The translations under genes and the position numbers were made by a program. A stretch of 64,000 bases of DNA from Rhodococcus sp. HM1 (GTDB lineage: Bacteria; Actinomycetota; Actinomycetes; Mycobacteriales; Mycobacteriaceae), in the NCBI RefSeq assembly GCF_023218075.1, contig NZ_JALPTB010000006.1:96440-160439 (forward strand), written 5' to 3'. This document shows, piece by piece, positions 35,641 through 44,976 of the stretch. Position 1 is the stretch's first letter; the number at the start of each line of letters is the position of its first letter. The notes under the pieces were generated by a model that worked only from the letters and a program-made list of their open reading frames with translations, did not search any database and was not told the DNA's origin.

Positions 35641-36051
35641 TCACTCGCGCTGACCTGGGAGCAGACCCCGCGCCTCCCGCTCCTTGATGTCTTTGCGCAG
35701 GTAGAGCAGGTACGCCCAGACCACCGAGAACAGCACGCCCACGGCGCCGAGCGCCGGGTCGACGAAGAAGCCGAGCAGGGTCAGCACCTGCAGGCCCAGG
35801 TTGAACGGGATCGCCCACGAGCGACCCTGCACCCCTGCGCCGAGGAACATCAGAACCGCCAGCACGATGATGTAGGTGCCGGAGAACGCGTCCAGACCCC
35901 CGCCGACGGCGGCGACGACCGGCAGCACGAGCAGCACGACGATCGCCTCGAGCACCAGTGTTCCGGCCATGACGCCGCGGAAACCCTTCCACGGGTCCTT
36001 CGCCGGAGGCCGGATCCCGGGATCCTTCCCGGCCGGGTTTTCGTTGCTCAC
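35641..36051 (-). CDS. DUF4233 membrane protein
   Basis: 136 residues with three or four hydrophobic segments (~28-50, 57-72, 80-97, 100-118), an acidic/proline N-terminus and a charged C-terminus (RKDIKEREARG). Small actinobacterial membrane family of unknown function, always between folC and ndk. Its ATG overlaps the folC stop by 4 bases, so it is coexpressed with folC; this link may hint at a role beside folate metabolism but nothing in the sequence proves it. Confidence 0.88.
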   Translation of the reverse strand: MSNENPAGKDPGIRPPAKDPWKGFRGVMAGTLVLEAIVVLLVLPVVAAVGGGLDAFSGTYIIVLAVLMFLGAGVQGRSWAIPFNLGLQVLTLLGFFVDPALGAVGVLFSVVWAYLLYLRKDIKEREARGLLPGQRE

Positions 36052-37469
36052 GCGGGGTCCTTTCCGAACAGACTGCGGGCGGCACCGGCGGTGACGACGG
36101 AGCCGGTCACCACGACGCCCGCTCCCGATACTGCCTCACCGGGCTCGGCGACCTCCTCGGCGATCGCGATCGCCGTTTCGATCGCGTCGGGCAGTGTCGC
36201 AGCCGTCACCACCCGCTCGTCACCGAACCGGGCGACGGCGAGGTCGGCCAGGTCGTCGACGTCCATGGCACGCGGCGAGCCGTTGTGGGTGACCACGATC
36301 TCGTCGAACACCGGCTCGAGGGCCTCGAGCAGACCGCGGACGTCCTTGTCGGCCATCACCGAGACCACACCGACCAGCTTGCGGAAGTCGAACTCGGCGG
36401 CCAGCGCGGCCGCGAGCGCCTTCGCGCCGTGCGGGTTGTGGGCGGCGTCGAGGAACACCGTCGGCGCACTGCGGACGCGCTCGAGCCGGCCGGGGTTCAC
36501 CACCGAGGCGAACGCCTCGCGCACCGCGTCGGCGTCGAGCTGCCGGTCCGGTCCGGCCCCGAAGAACGCCTCGACCGCGGCGAGCGCCAGCGACGCGTTG
36601 AACGCCTGGTGCTCGCCGTGCAGCGGCAGGAAGATGTCGCTGTACACGCCGCCGAGACCCTGCAGCTCGAGCTGCTGGCCGCCGACTGCGATCTGCCGCT
36701 GCAGCACGGCGAACTCCGAACCCTGCCGCGCGACGGCGGCGTCGGCCTCGACCGCCTGACGCAGCAGCACCTCCATCACCTCGGGTTCCTGCTGCGCGAT
36801 GATCGCGACCGTTTCCCGCGACACCAGGTCGTCGGGGCGGGCCCGCTTGATGATCCCGGCCTTCTCCCCCGCGATCTCCGTGAGGGTCTCGCCGAGGTAA
36901 CCGGTGTGGTCGATGCCGACCGGCGTGATCACCGCGACCTGGCTCTCGACGACGTTGGTGGCGTCCCACCGGCCGCCGAGGCCGACCTCGACGACCGCGA
37001 CGTCCACGGGAGCGTCGGCGAACGCGGCGAACGCCATCGCGGTGGTGACCTCGAACTTGCTCATCCGGGGACCGCCCGCGGCCTCGGACTGCTGGTCGAT
37101 CATCCGCACGTACGGCTCGATGTCGCGGTAGGTGTCGACGTAGGTGCGCGGCGAGACGGGCACCCCGTCGATACTGATCCGCTCGGTCGCGAGCTGCAGG
37201 TGCGGGCTGGTCGTGCGGCCGGTACGCCGGTGCAGGCGGGTCAGCAGGGCGTCGATCATCCGGGTCACCGACGTCTTGCCGTTGGTGCCGGCGACGTGGA
37301 TGACCGGATAGTTGTGCTGCGGGGATCCGAGCAGGTCCATGAGCGCCGCGATCCGGGTCAGCGACGGCTCGATCTTCGTCTCGGGCCAGCGCTGGTCGAG
37401 TTCGGCCTCGACCAGCGCCAGTTCCGCGAGATCCACCGGGGACGGTTCCCCGGGTCGTTCGGTGCTCAC
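36048..37469 (-). CDS. folC: Folylpolyglutamate synthase/dihydrofolate synthase
   Basis: 473 residues. Adds glutamate to dihydropteroate and to folates with ATP. Mur-ligase fold: P-loop [18 protein letters not shown] (about 60-77), [47 protein letters not shown] (carbamylated-Lys region) and the C-terminal [13 protein letters not shown]. Start codon overlaps valS stop (4 bases). Folate supply would also matter for one-carbon units from the demethylation genes at 49-51 kb, but no regulatory link is visible. Confidence 0.96.
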   Translation of the reverse strand: MSTERPGEPSPVDLAELALVEAELDQRWPETKIEPSLTRIAALMDLLGSPQHNYPVIHVAGTNGKTSVTRMIDALLTRLHRRTGRTTSPHLQLATERISIDGVPVSPRTYVDTYRDIEPYVRMIDQQSEAAGGPRMSKFEVTTAMAFAAFADAPVDVAVVEVGLGGRWDATNVVESQVAVITPVGIDHTGYLGETLTEIAGEKAGIIKRARPDDLVSRETVAIIAQQEPEVMEVLLRQAVEADAAVARQGSEFAVLQRQIAVGGQQLELQGLGGVYSDIFLPLHGEHQAFNASLALAAVEAFFGAGPDRQLDADAVREAFASVVNPGRLERVRSAPTVFLDAAHNPHGAKALAAALAAEFDFRKLVGVVSVMADKDVRGLLEALEPVFDEIVVTHNGSPRAMDVDDLADLAVARFGDERVVTAATLPDAIETAIAIAEEVAEPGEAVSGAGVVVTGSVVTAGAARSLFGKDPA

Positions 37470-40153
37470 GCCTGACCCAGCTCCGCCAGTCGCGCGGTGA
37501 AACGGGCGATCTCCTCTTCGGCGATCTGCTTGCGCGCGGTGATCTTTTCGACGACCTGCGCCGGGGCCTTCGCCAGGAACGCCTCGTTGCCGAGTTTCGC
37601 GGACGTGCCGGCCAGTTCCTTCTCGGCGACCGCGAGATCCTTGCGCAGGCGCGCGATCTCGGCGGCGACGTCGATGGTGCCGGAGGTGTCCAGCTCGACC
37701 GTCACGGTCGCGCGGGACAGGCGCACCTCGACGGACGCGGTCGCGGCGAAACCGTCCTCGGGCTCGGTGAGGCGCGCCAGCGAGCGCACCGCCGGGACCT
37801 GCGAGGCGAGGTCGGCGGCATCGATCTCGTTCAGGCGCGCAGCGACCTTCTGCGACGGCTTGAGTCCCTGGTCGCTGCGGAAGCGGCGCACCTCGGTGAC
37901 GAGCTTCTGCATGTCCTCGATCCGGCGGGCCGCGTCGGCGTCGGTGGCCACCCCGGTCGTGGTCGGCCAGGACGCGATGACCAGCGACTCACCACCGGTG
38001 AGCACCTTCCACAGGGTTTCGGTGACGAACGGGATCACCGGGTGCAGCAGGCGCAGCAGCGAATCCAGCACGGCACCGAGCACGGCCCGGGTGTGTGCGG
38101 GACGGTCGCCGACGACGGCGGTGCCGTCAATCGAGGAACTGTCGGCGAGCTGCACCTTGGCGAGCTCGAGGTACCAGTCGCAGACCTCGTCCCACGCGAA
38201 GTGGTACAGCGTCTCGCAGGCCTTGGAGAACTCGAACTTCTCGAAGGCCTCGTCGACATCGGCGCGGACCTGCTCGAGCCGGTCGAGGATCCAGCGGTCG
38301 GCGTCGGTGAGCTCGCCGCGCGCGGGCAGCTCGGTCACGACGGCGCCGTTCATCAGCGCGAACTTGGTCGCGTTGAACAGCTTGTTGGCGAAGTTGCGCG
38401 AGGACTGGGCATGGTCCTCACCGACGGCGAGGTCGCTGCCCGGGTTCGCGCCGCGCGCGAGCGTGAAGCGCAGTGCGTCGGCACCGAAGCGCTCGACCCA
38501 GTCGAGCGGGTCGATGCCGTTGCCACGCGACTTCGACATCTTCTTGCCGTACTGGTCGCGGACCAGGCCGTGCAGGAACAGATCCTTGAACGGAACCTTC
38601 CCGTCGCCCAGCGCGCCGTCCCCCGCGACGTAGGTGCCGAACATCATCATCCGGGCGACCCAGAAGAACAGGATGTCGTAGCCGGTGACGAGAACACTGG
38701 TGGGATAGAACTTTTCGAGCTCGGGGGTCTTCTCCGGCCAGCCCATCGTGGAGAACGGCCACAGGCCCGAGGAGAACCAGGTGTCGAGGACGTCGGGGTC
38801 CTGCTCCCAGCCTTCGGGTGCGGTCTCGTCGGGGCCGAAGCATTCGATCTCGCCGTTCGGGCCGTACCAGATCGGGATGCGGTGACCCCACCACAGCTGA
38901 CGGGAGATGCACCAGTCGTGCATGTGGTCGACCCACGCGAACCACCGCGGTTCCTGGCTGGCGGGGTGAATCACCATGTCGCCGTTGCGAACTGCGTCGC
39001 CGGCGGCCTTGGCGAGCGACTCGACCTTGACCCACCACTGCATCGACAGACGCGGCTCGATGGTCTCCCCGGAGCGTTCGGAGTGGCCGACGCTGTGCAG
39101 GTAGGGGCGCTTCTCGGCGACGACGCGGCCCTGCGCGGCGAGTTCCTCGCGGATCGCGACGCGCGCCTCGAAACGGTCCATGCCGTCGAAACGCGTTCCG
39201 GTGTCGGCGATCTTGCCGGCCTTGTCCATGATGGTGGGCATCGGCAGGTTGTGCCGCAGACCCATCTCGAAGTCGTTGGGGTCGTGCGCCGGGGTGATCT
39301 TCACGGCGCCGGTTCCGAACGTGGGGTCGACGTAATCGTCGGCGATGACCGGGATCTGCCGTTCGGTGATCGGGTGGTGGATCGTGGTGCCGACGAGGTG
39401 CTTGTAGCGCTCGTCGTCGGGGTGCACCGCGACGGCGGTGTCGCCGAGCATCGTCTCGACACGGGTGGTCGCGACGACCACGTGCGGTTCGTCGTCGTTC
39501 AGGGAGCCGTAGCGCAGGGAGACGAGCTCACCCTCGACCTCCTCGAACTTGACCTCGATGTCCGAGATGGCGGTCTGCAGCACCGGCGACCAGTTCACCA
39601 GGCGCTCGGCACGGTAGATGAGCCCGTCGTCGTACATGCGCTTGAAGATGGTCTGCACAGCGCGGGACAGGCCCTCGTCCATGGTGAAGCGGTCGCGGGA
39701 CCAGTCGACGCCGTCGCCGATGCGGCGCATCTGGCCCTGGATGGTGCCGCCGGACTCGCGCTTCCAGTCCCACACCTTCTCGACGAACTGCTCGCGGCCG
39801 AAGTCTTCCTTCGTCTTCCCGTCCGCGGCGAGCTGCTTCTCGACGACGGTCTGGGTGGCGATGCCGGCGTGGTCCATGCCGGGCAGCCACAACGTCTCGA
39901 AGCCCTGCATGCGCTTGCGGCGTGTGAGCGCGTCCATCAGGGTGTGATCGAGGGCGTGGCCCATATGCAGGCTGCCGGTGACGTTCGGCGGCGGCAGCAC
40001 GATGGAGTAGCCGGGCTTCTCGCTCGTCGGATCGGCCTGGAAGTACCCGGCATCTACCCAGCCCTGGTACAGCTCGGCCTCGACAGCGCTGGGGTCCCAG
40101 CTCTTGGGGAGGGCGTCGGCGGGATTCTGCGGGTTCTCTGGCGCACTGGTCAC
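37466..40153 (-). CDS. valS: Valyl-tRNA synthetase
   Basis: 895 residues, class I. HIGH motif as HMGH in [16 protein letters not shown] (about 54-69), editing domain insert ([20 protein letters not shown]), KMSKS in [10 protein letters not shown], tRNA anticodon domain, and the C-terminal coiled coil specific to ValRS ([18 protein letters not shown] to ARLAEL). GTG start at 40153 is preceded by TAGGAT (40165-40160) with 6 bases between, so this mRNA may also be leaderless. First gene of the valS-folC-DUF4233-ndk operon; no T-box is visible, unlike firmicutes. Confidence 0.97.
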   Translation of the reverse strand: MTSAPENPQNPADALPKSWDPSAVEAELYQGWVDAGYFQADPTSEKPGYSIVLPPPNVTGSLHMGHALDHTLMDALTRRKRMQGFETLWLPGMDHAGIATQTVVEKQLAADGKTKEDFGREQFVEKVWDWKRESGGTIQGQMRRIGDGVDWSRDRFTMDEGLSRAVQTIFKRMYDDGLIYRAERLVNWSPVLQTAISDIEVKFEEVEGELVSLRYGSLNDDEPHVVVATTRVETMLGDTAVAVHPDDERYKHLVGTTIHHPITERQIPVIADDYVDPTFGTGAVKITPAHDPNDFEMGLRHNLPMPTIMDKAGKIADTGTRFDGMDRFEARVAIREELAAQGRVVAEKRPYLHSVGHSERSGETIEPRLSMQWWVKVESLAKAAGDAVRNGDMVIHPASQEPRWFAWVDHMHDWCISRQLWWGHRIPIWYGPNGEIECFGPDETAPEGWEQDPDVLDTWFSSGLWPFSTMGWPEKTPELEKFYPTSVLVTGYDILFFWVARMMMFGTYVAGDGALGDGKVPFKDLFLHGLVRDQYGKKMSKSRGNGIDPLDWVERFGADALRFTLARGANPGSDLAVGEDHAQSSRNFANKLFNATKFALMNGAVVTELPARGELTDADRWILDRLEQVRADVDEAFEKFEFSKACETLYHFAWDEVCDWYLELAKVQLADSSSIDGTAVVGDRPAHTRAVLGAVLDSLLRLLHPVIPFVTETLWKVLTGGESLVIASWPTTTGVATDADAARRIEDMQKLVTEVRRFRSDQGLKPSQKVAARLNEIDAADLASQVPAVRSLARLTEPEDGFAATASVEVRLSRATVTVELDTSGTIDVAAEIARLRKDLAVAEKELAGTSAKLGNEAFLAKAPAQVVEKITARKQIAEEEIARFTARLAELGQA

Positions 40154-40227
40154 CAGGCAATCCTAAGCGCCGCGCACAAATCGCCTGGACATGCCCCGTC
40201 GCCCGGACGGCCCGCGCCCGGTCGCGA

Positions 40228-40596
40228 TCACTGCGCCCAGGGCGGGGTGAGTTGCGTGCCGTCGTTCAGGGTCGCGGTCAGCCCCGGGGTGGTCGTGACC
40301 CAGACGGTGGTTTCCCGTGGTCCGCCGTCGACGATCATCTCGGCACCGGCGCGCACCAGTGCGACGTTCCCCTGTTCGACGCGGTTGCGGGAGCCGTCGA
40401 TGGTGACGTGCAGCGTTCCGTCGAGGACGAGGAGCACCTCGTCGCGGCTCGGGCGGTGGGCGACGCCGCGCGTTCCCGCCGGCACCGTCAGCTTCCACGC
40501 GCACAGCTGTGTGCTGTTCCGGGACGCCACGTAGGACGCGAACGTGCTGCCGTGCGCGTCGAACCGGACGGCGTCCGCAGCTCCGAGGACCGACAT
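40228..40596 (-). CDS. Cupin-domain protein
   Basis: 122 residues, one beta-barrel. AHRPSRDEVLLVLDGTLHVTIDG carries part of the first cupin motif but with only one clear His, and GNVALVRAGAEMIVDGGP the second, so metal binding may be altered. Function unknown. GGGGGAGAGG provides the ribosome site. It diverges from a MarR gene across a promoter region with three phased GTCAAG elements, so it is probably the MarR target; MarR regulators often sense the small molecule handled by the neighbouring gene. Confidence 0.78.
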   Translation of the reverse strand: MSVLGAADAVRFDAHGSTFASYVASRNSTQLCAWKLTVPAGTRGVAHRPSRDEVLLVLDGTLHVTIDGSRNRVEQGNVALVRAGAEMIVDGGPRETTVWVTTTPGLTATLNDGTQLTPPWAQ

Positions 40597-40610
40597 CCTC
40601 TCCCCCTCAT

Positions 40611-40661
40611 ATAGTCAAGTTACTTGTCTATATGGTCAAGCTTCTTGACCTTTCTGTCAAG
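40611..40661. promoter_or_regulatory. MarR operator array between cupin and marR genes
   Basis: GTCAAG occurs at 40614, 40635 and 40656, spaced exactly 21 bases (two helical turns). Two are completed to palindromes: CAAGTTACTTG (40616-40626) and the perfect 17-mer GGTCAAGCTTCTTGACC (40634-40650). The minus-strand promoter of the cupin gene, TTGACC (40639-40634), 17 bases, GACTAT (40616-40611), is built into the same repeats, so binding would block it. The third GTCAAG is a half-site just before marR. Confidence 0.7.
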
Positions 40662-40669
40662 ATGAGTCC

Positions 40670-41110
40670 ATGACCGACTTCCCGGATCTCCCGGTACTCG
40701 TCCTGCGGGCCGCGAGCCAACTGGTCGACGCCATCCAGGAGGGCGTCGCCGCACGCGGGTTCACCGACGTCCGGCCGTCGCACGGATTCGCCTTCGCCCG
40801 GATCAGCTCCGGCGACGCCACCGCGTCCGACCTCGCCGAGCACCTCGGCGTCACGAAGCAGGCCGCCGGACAGCTCGTCGACCAGCTCGTCGACCGCGGC
40901 TACGTCACGCGGGAAGCGGACCCCACCGATGCGCGAGCACGGCTGCTGCGTCTGACCGACCGAGGGTGGGCCTGCACGCGTGCGGCGGACGACGCGGCGC
41001 GCGAGGCGGTCGAGCAGTGGCGGGACCGGCTCGATCCCGCGACCTACGCGGCGCTCGGCACCGCGCTGCGGACCGTGGTCACGCCGGGACGACTGCGTCC
41101 CGCGTGGTGA
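40670..41110 (+). CDS. MarR-family transcriptional regulator
   Basis: 146 residues. Winged helix: helix-turn-helix ASDLAEHLGVTKQAAGQLVDQLVDRGYV (about 49-76) followed by the wing READPTDARARLLRLTDRG, both canonical; flanking helices for dimerisation. It would bind the phased palindromes immediately upstream and control itself and the divergent cupin gene. Ligand unknown. No strong ribosome site; the upstream ATG at 40662 is out of frame. Confidence 0.9.
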   Translation: MTDFPDLPVLVLRAASQLVDAIQEGVAARGFTDVRPSHGFAFARISSGDATASDLAEHLGVTKQAAGQLVDQLVDRGYVTREADPTDARARLLRLTDRGWACTRAADDAAREAVEQWRDRLDPATYAALGTALRTVVTPGRLRPAW

Positions 41111-41186
41111 CCGCGCCGCGTGTGAATCCGCCCCCGATCGGGTACTCCGTGAGCCCGCAACCGGTCGACACGAACGGGAGACCACG

Positions 41187-41450
41187 ATGATGCGAGCACT
41201 GATGCTGGCGGCGGGCGCGGCCGCAGCCGGATACGTCCTCGGCTCGAAGTCGGGCAGAGGCACCTACGACAAGCTGGTGGGTCAGTCCGCGGACCTGTGG
41301 CACAACCCCGCGGTCCAGGACAAGGTGCACGAGGCGTCCAAGGTCGTCAAGGACACCGTCCCCCAGGTGTCGAAGGTCGTGAAGGACACCGTGCCCCACG
41401 TCCAGGAGACGGTCGGCTCACTGGCGAAGAAGGCCGGCCACAAGCACTGA
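41187..41450 (+). CDS. Small YtxH-like protein with a duplicated segment
   Basis: 87 residues. Starts with a hydrophobic Ala/Gly-rich stretch (LMLAAGAAAAGYVLG, residues 4-18), a membrane anchor or signal sequence typical of YtxH-like proteins, followed by SKSGRGTYDKL. The remainder is amphipathic with an internal repeat of KVVKDTVP at about 50-57 and 61-68. ATG at 41187 (or 41190) follows GGGAG. Function unknown; such proteins are often stress-related in actinobacteria. It lies 76 bases after marR. Confidence 0.72.
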   Translation: MMRALMLAAGAAAAGYVLGSKSGRGTYDKLVGQSADLWHNPAVQDKVHEASKVVKDTVPQVSKVVKDTVPHVQETVGSLAKKAGHKH

Positions 41451-41478
41451 TCGCTCGACCCCGCCGAGCCGGTCGATC

Positions 41479-43470
41479 TCAGCCCAGCAGTTCCGGCAGG
41501 TCGATCGGCCGGCCCAGCACGTGCTCGGACAGGAACGCCTCGACCGTCCGGTACCAGATCGCGGTGTGCTGCGGGCTGAGCACCCAGTGGTTCTCGCTCG
41601 GGAAGTAGAGGAAGCGATGCACGGTCGTGCCGTCGTCGTCGGCGGGCAGGCCGGATTCGGACAGCAGTTCGTACCACAGGCGCAGGGCCTCCCCGATGGG
41701 AACGCGATAGTCCTTGTCGCCGTGGATCACCAGCATCGGGGTGACGATGCTGTCGACGTACAGGTGCGGTGAGTTCTCCACCGCCATCTCGGGGGTCATC
41801 TCGCGCTGCCAGTACCAGGCGGCGTCGGTCGTGGGCGCGAACTGGTCGAGCGCCCACAGACTCGCGTGGGTGACGATCGCGCGGAACCGGTCGGTGTGCC
41901 CGGCGATCCAGTTCGCCATGTAGCCGCCGAACGATCCGCCCATCGCGCCGGTGCGTTCGGAGTCGATCTCGGGCAACGCCTCGGCGGCGTCGGTGATCGT
42001 CATGAGATCGGTGAACGGTTCCTTGCCCCAGCGACCCCAGCCGCGCTGCACGAAGGCGCGACCGTATCCGGTGGACAGTGCCGGGTCGGGCAGCGCCACC
42101 GCGTAGCCGCGGGCGACGAGCAGCCACGGGTTCCACCGCCACGACCAGGTGTTCCACGAGTTCAGCGGGCCGCCGTGCACCCACAGCAGCAGCGGCGCCG
42201 GCGTAGCGGCCGCCGCCCCGGCGGGCAGCGCCAGCCAGGCGCGCACCGGCGTGCCGTCGGCGGCGGTCGCGTGCACCTCGGTGAGCCGTCCGGGAAGCTC
42301 CGGCAACTCGCTCGGCGCCCGCAACGGCACGACGGTGCCGCGGTCGTCGCCGGTCAGGGCGATCCGCACGGGATGCGGGGGTGCCTCGTAGGACGCGCGC
42401 AGCGCATACGCGAACCGGCCGTCCGGCGCGACCTTCACGTCGGTGTAGGCGGCGTCGTCGGTGGTGATCCGGACGGGCACGTCGGTGCCGAGCGTGAACG
42501 CGAAAATCGGTGCGCGGCCGTGGTCGTCGGCGGTGAGCAGCAGACCCGAGCCGTCCGGCAGCCACGCCGTCGATGTGGGCCAGCGGTCCCAGCCGACGGT
42601 CGTGTCCACCGTCTCCTTGGTGGCAATGTCGCACACCCGCAACGTGATCCGCGGCGGATCCTCGGGAGTAGTGACGGTCTGGTGCAGGTACGCCAGGCGG
42701 GTGCCGTCCGGGGAGATCCGGGGCGCGGTGGACTCGGCGTCCTCGTCGTCGACGATCGAGGTGCGCAGGCCGGTTTCGAGATCGACGCGCACGAGCGTGC
42801 TGCGGCGCGATGCGAGCGGGCCGGGTACCGACCATGTGGTGACGGCGAAGCTGCCGTCGGCGGCGATGTCGAGGTCGGCGTTGCGCAGCGAGCCACGGAT
42901 GCCGGGCGTCAGGTCGGCGAGGGTCTTCTCGGTGCCGACCGAGAGCAGGTGCGGGCGGTCCGGGCCGAGGTCGGCGTCCCAGTAGCGGACGGGATAGCCG
43001 GTGTGCAGGACGGCGGAGACCTTGGCGTCCTTGCGGGCCGAACGGATGCGCTCGTCGTCACTGTCGGAGTGGCCCAGCACGTTCGCGGTCACGACGATGC
43101 GATCGGCGCGGGTTGCCGTGCGCACCGCGGAGATTCCGCCCGCGCGCTGCGCGATCTGCTCCGCTTCTCCCCCGCCGGCGGGCAGCCGCCACAGCGACGC
43201 CGGATCGTCGTCGCCACCGCGCGCGGCGGTGAACAGCAGGTCGCCCGACGCGGTGAAGACCGGGTTCGATTCGCCCTTCGCACCGTGGGTGAGCCTGCGC
43301 GCCGGGTTCTGCCCCTGAGGATCGAGTTCCCACAGCGCGCCGACATAGGCGGTGGACTTCTCGTCGAGTGTGGACTGTGCGATCACCACGCGCGTGCCGT
43401 CCGGGGACAACGCGAGAGTTGTGACGCGGGGAAGGGCGAGGTAGTCGTCGAGGTCGTCGAACGCCGTCAT
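41479..43470 (-). CDS. S9-family (prolyl oligopeptidase-like) peptidase
   Basis: 663 residues. N-terminal beta-propeller (~1-400, WD-like strands such as STDMLVEG-free repeats LSPDGTRVVIAQ and SPDGTRLAYLHQ) gates a C-terminal alpha/beta-hydrolase. Triad: Ser513 in GGSFGGYMAN, Asp587 in HGDKDYRVP, His628 in SENHWV. Cleaves short peptides, probably acylaminoacyl- or dipeptidyl-peptidase type; no signal peptide, so cytoplasmic. TACTGT (43483-43478) lies exactly 7 bases before the ATG at 43470 with no ribosome site: leaderless. The preceding ATG/GTG adds only 3 residues. Convergent with the YtxH-like gene. Confidence 0.9.
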   Translation of the reverse strand: MTAFDDLDDYLALPRVTTLALSPDGTRVVIAQSTLDEKSTAYVGALWELDPQGQNPARRLTHGAKGESNPVFTASGDLLFTAARGGDDDPASLWRLPAGGGEAEQIAQRAGGISAVRTATRADRIVVTANVLGHSDSDDERIRSARKDAKVSAVLHTGYPVRYWDADLGPDRPHLLSVGTEKTLADLTPGIRGSLRNADLDIAADGSFAVTTWSVPGPLASRRSTLVRVDLETGLRTSIVDDEDAESTAPRISPDGTRLAYLHQTVTTPEDPPRITLRVCDIATKETVDTTVGWDRWPTSTAWLPDGSGLLLTADDHGRAPIFAFTLGTDVPVRITTDDAAYTDVKVAPDGRFAYALRASYEAPPHPVRIALTGDDRGTVVPLRAPSELPELPGRLTEVHATAADGTPVRAWLALPAGAAAATPAPLLLWVHGGPLNSWNTWSWRWNPWLLVARGYAVALPDPALSTGYGRAFVQRGWGRWGKEPFTDLMTITDAAEALPEIDSERTGAMGGSFGGYMANWIAGHTDRFRAIVTHASLWALDQFAPTTDAAWYWQREMTPEMAVENSPHLYVDSIVTPMLVIHGDKDYRVPIGEALRLWYELLSESGLPADDDGTTVHRFLYFPSENHWVLSPQHTAIWYRTVEAFLSEHVLGRPIDLPELLG

Positions 43471-43596
43471 GGCGCACACAGTAGTGCCGCGACCGTGCAG
43501 TTCCGGGACTCTGCGGGGCGGGTGTGCGGAAAGTGGCGTGGCGGCCGGTTGTAATCTGGTTGCCGATCATCCCCACCTCGAACGGAGAACACCGCT

Positions 43597-44388
43597 GTGG
43601 TCGACCTCGCCTTCGTCATCGCCGGTTCGGAAGCGACCGGTGGCGCCGGCCTGCAGGCGGACCTGAAGACCTTCCAGCAGCTGGGCGTGTACGGCCTGGG
43701 CACCACGACGTGCATCGTCTCGTTCGACCCGGAGAACAACTGGGGACACCGGTTCGTGCCGATCGATCCGCAGGTCATCGCCGACCAGATCCAGGCCGCG
43801 ACCGCCGCGCACAACCTCGACGTCGTGAAGATCGGCATGCTCGGCACGCCCGCGACGATCGACGTGGTCGCCGAGGCGCTGGGCCGGCAGTCCTGGCGGC
43901 ACGTGGTGCTCGACCCGGTCCTGATCTGCAAGGGTCAGGAACCCGGCGCCGCCCTCGACACCGACAACGCGCTGCGCACCCAGGTGCTCCCCTACGCGAC
44001 GGTAGTGACGCCGAACCTGTTCGAGGCCCGGACCCTGTCCGGCATGGACAGCATCGCGTCCGTCGACGACCTGATCGAGGCCGCGCGGCGTATCCACGAC
44101 CTCGGCCCGCAGTACGTCATCGCCAAGGGCGGTGTCGAGCTCGACGGCGACGACGCGGTCGACGTGCTGTTCGACGGCACCGACGTCACGCTGCTCACGG
44201 CACCGAAGATCGGCAACGAGCGCGTCTCCGGCGCCGGCTGCACCCTGGCCGCGGCGATCACCGCCGAACTCGCGAAGGGCACCGACGTCGCCCAGGCCGT
44301 CCAGATCGCGAAGGACCTCGTCACCCGCGGCATCAAGGGCCGGGTGTCGGCGAACACCCCGTTCGACACCGTGTGGCAGGGCGCGTAG
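43597..44388 (+). CDS. PdxK/ThiD-family kinase (pyridoxal or hydroxymethylpyrimidine kinase)
   Basis: 263 residues, ribokinase fold. GSEATGGAGLQADLKTFQQLGVYG at the start (first Ser/Thr of the usual SDPSGGAG is changed), FDPENNWGHRFVPI, ATIDVVAEAL, TPNLFEARTLSG and the anion hole GNERVSGAGCTLAAAI. The NNW signature is closer to the firmicute-type pyridoxine kinase than to classical ThiD, so vitamin B6 salvage is the first guess and HMP kinase the alternative. GTG start with GGAG upstream; TAATCT (43552-43557) is a likely -10. Followed by a strong terminator. Confidence 0.88.
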   Translation: MVDLAFVIAGSEATGGAGLQADLKTFQQLGVYGLGTTTCIVSFDPENNWGHRFVPIDPQVIADQIQAATAAHNLDVVKIGMLGTPATIDVVAEALGRQSWRHVVLDPVLICKGQEPGAALDTDNALRTQVLPYATVVTPNLFEARTLSGMDSIASVDDLIEAARRIHDLGPQYVIAKGGVELDGDDAVDVLFDGTDVTLLTAPKIGNERVSGAGCTLAAAITAELAKGTDVAQAVQIAKDLVTRGIKGRVSANTPFDTVWQGA

Positions 44389-44457
44389 CCCGTCCCGGAC
44401 CTTCCCTGATCGACGACCTCGGCAAGTAGTCGTCGCACCACCCGCTTCGCGGACCAC

Positions 44458-44530
44458 ATCCGCTCGGCCGCCAGTCATCCTTCCCTGCAATCGTCGCAGC
44501 GGATGACTGGCAGCCGAGCGGATTTTGTCG
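44458..44530 (+). terminator. Intrinsic terminator after the PdxK-like gene
   Basis: Outer stem ATCCGCTCGG (44458-44467)/CCGAGCGGAT (44514-44523) and inner stem CCAGTCATCC (44471-44480)/GGATGACTGG (44501-44510), separated by 3-base internal loops, followed by TTTGTCGTT. It insulates the kinase gene from the P450 operon. Confidence 0.85.
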
Positions 44531-44550
44531 TTCAGGCCCTGTATTCCCCC

Positions 44551-44583
44551 TTGCACACAGCACCGTCTCAGAATACGATTCTG
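44551..44583 (+). promoter_or_regulatory. P450-operon promoter overlapped by a 15-bp palindrome
   Basis: TTGCAC (44551-44556), 17 bases, TACGAT (44574-44579): a near-consensus promoter. The -10 lies inside the perfect palindrome CAGAAT-ACG-ATTCTG (44569-44583), so a bound repressor would occlude RNA polymerase. The transcript would begin near 44586 and have a 148-base leader before the ferredoxin gene. The rest of 44584-44733 contains no gene that I can support. Confidence 0.65.
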
Positions 44584-44733
44584 CCGTGACGGAAGGGGGT
44601 TCTCGTTTCTGAGACCGGTAATCTTCCCCTGGCGAGTTCCGCGTCCACGCCCGGTCGGGACGACGGCGTTCATTCACCAATGCGCTTTGAACATGTTGCG
44701 TGAGAAGACAACTCGAAGACACGGAGGACAGCG

Positions 44734-44925
44734 GTGAAAGTCGAAGTGGATCCGAAACGCTGCCAGGGACACACACTGTGCGCCATGGCCGCCCCGACGC
44801 TGTTCGAATTGAGCGATATCGACGGCCACGCGACAGCCGTCGAGGCCGACGTTCCCGCTCACCTGGCCGACTCGGCGCGGGAAGCTGTGCGCAGCTGCCC
44901 CGAACAGGCGATCTCCGCCCTGTGA
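44734..44925 (+). CDS. 3Fe-4S ferredoxin (P450 redox partner)
   Basis: 63 residues from GTG at 44734 behind GGAGG. The cluster ligands are Cys in KRCQGHTLCAM (first and second) and Cys in VRSCPEQA; the usual second Cys of the first motif is His or Gly (CQGHTLC), typical of the [3Fe-4S] ferredoxins that feed actinobacterial P450s. It starts 51 bases before the P450 and would pass electrons from a ferredoxin reductase, which is not encoded nearby, unless a reductase elsewhere is shared. Confidence 0.93.
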   Translation: MKVEVDPKRCQGHTLCAMAAPTLFELSDIDGHATAVEADVPAHLADSAREAVRSCPEQAISAL

Positions 44926-44976
44926 CCCGCTGGGCCGCAACACCATCCACCACCGGACGCTAGAGAGGGCAATGCC

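Noticed and set aside
44523..44733. Small peptide gene in the leader of the P450 operon
   Set aside because: A short frame at 44525-44737 starts upstream of the predicted transcription start and ends inside the ferredoxin gene; no ribosome site.
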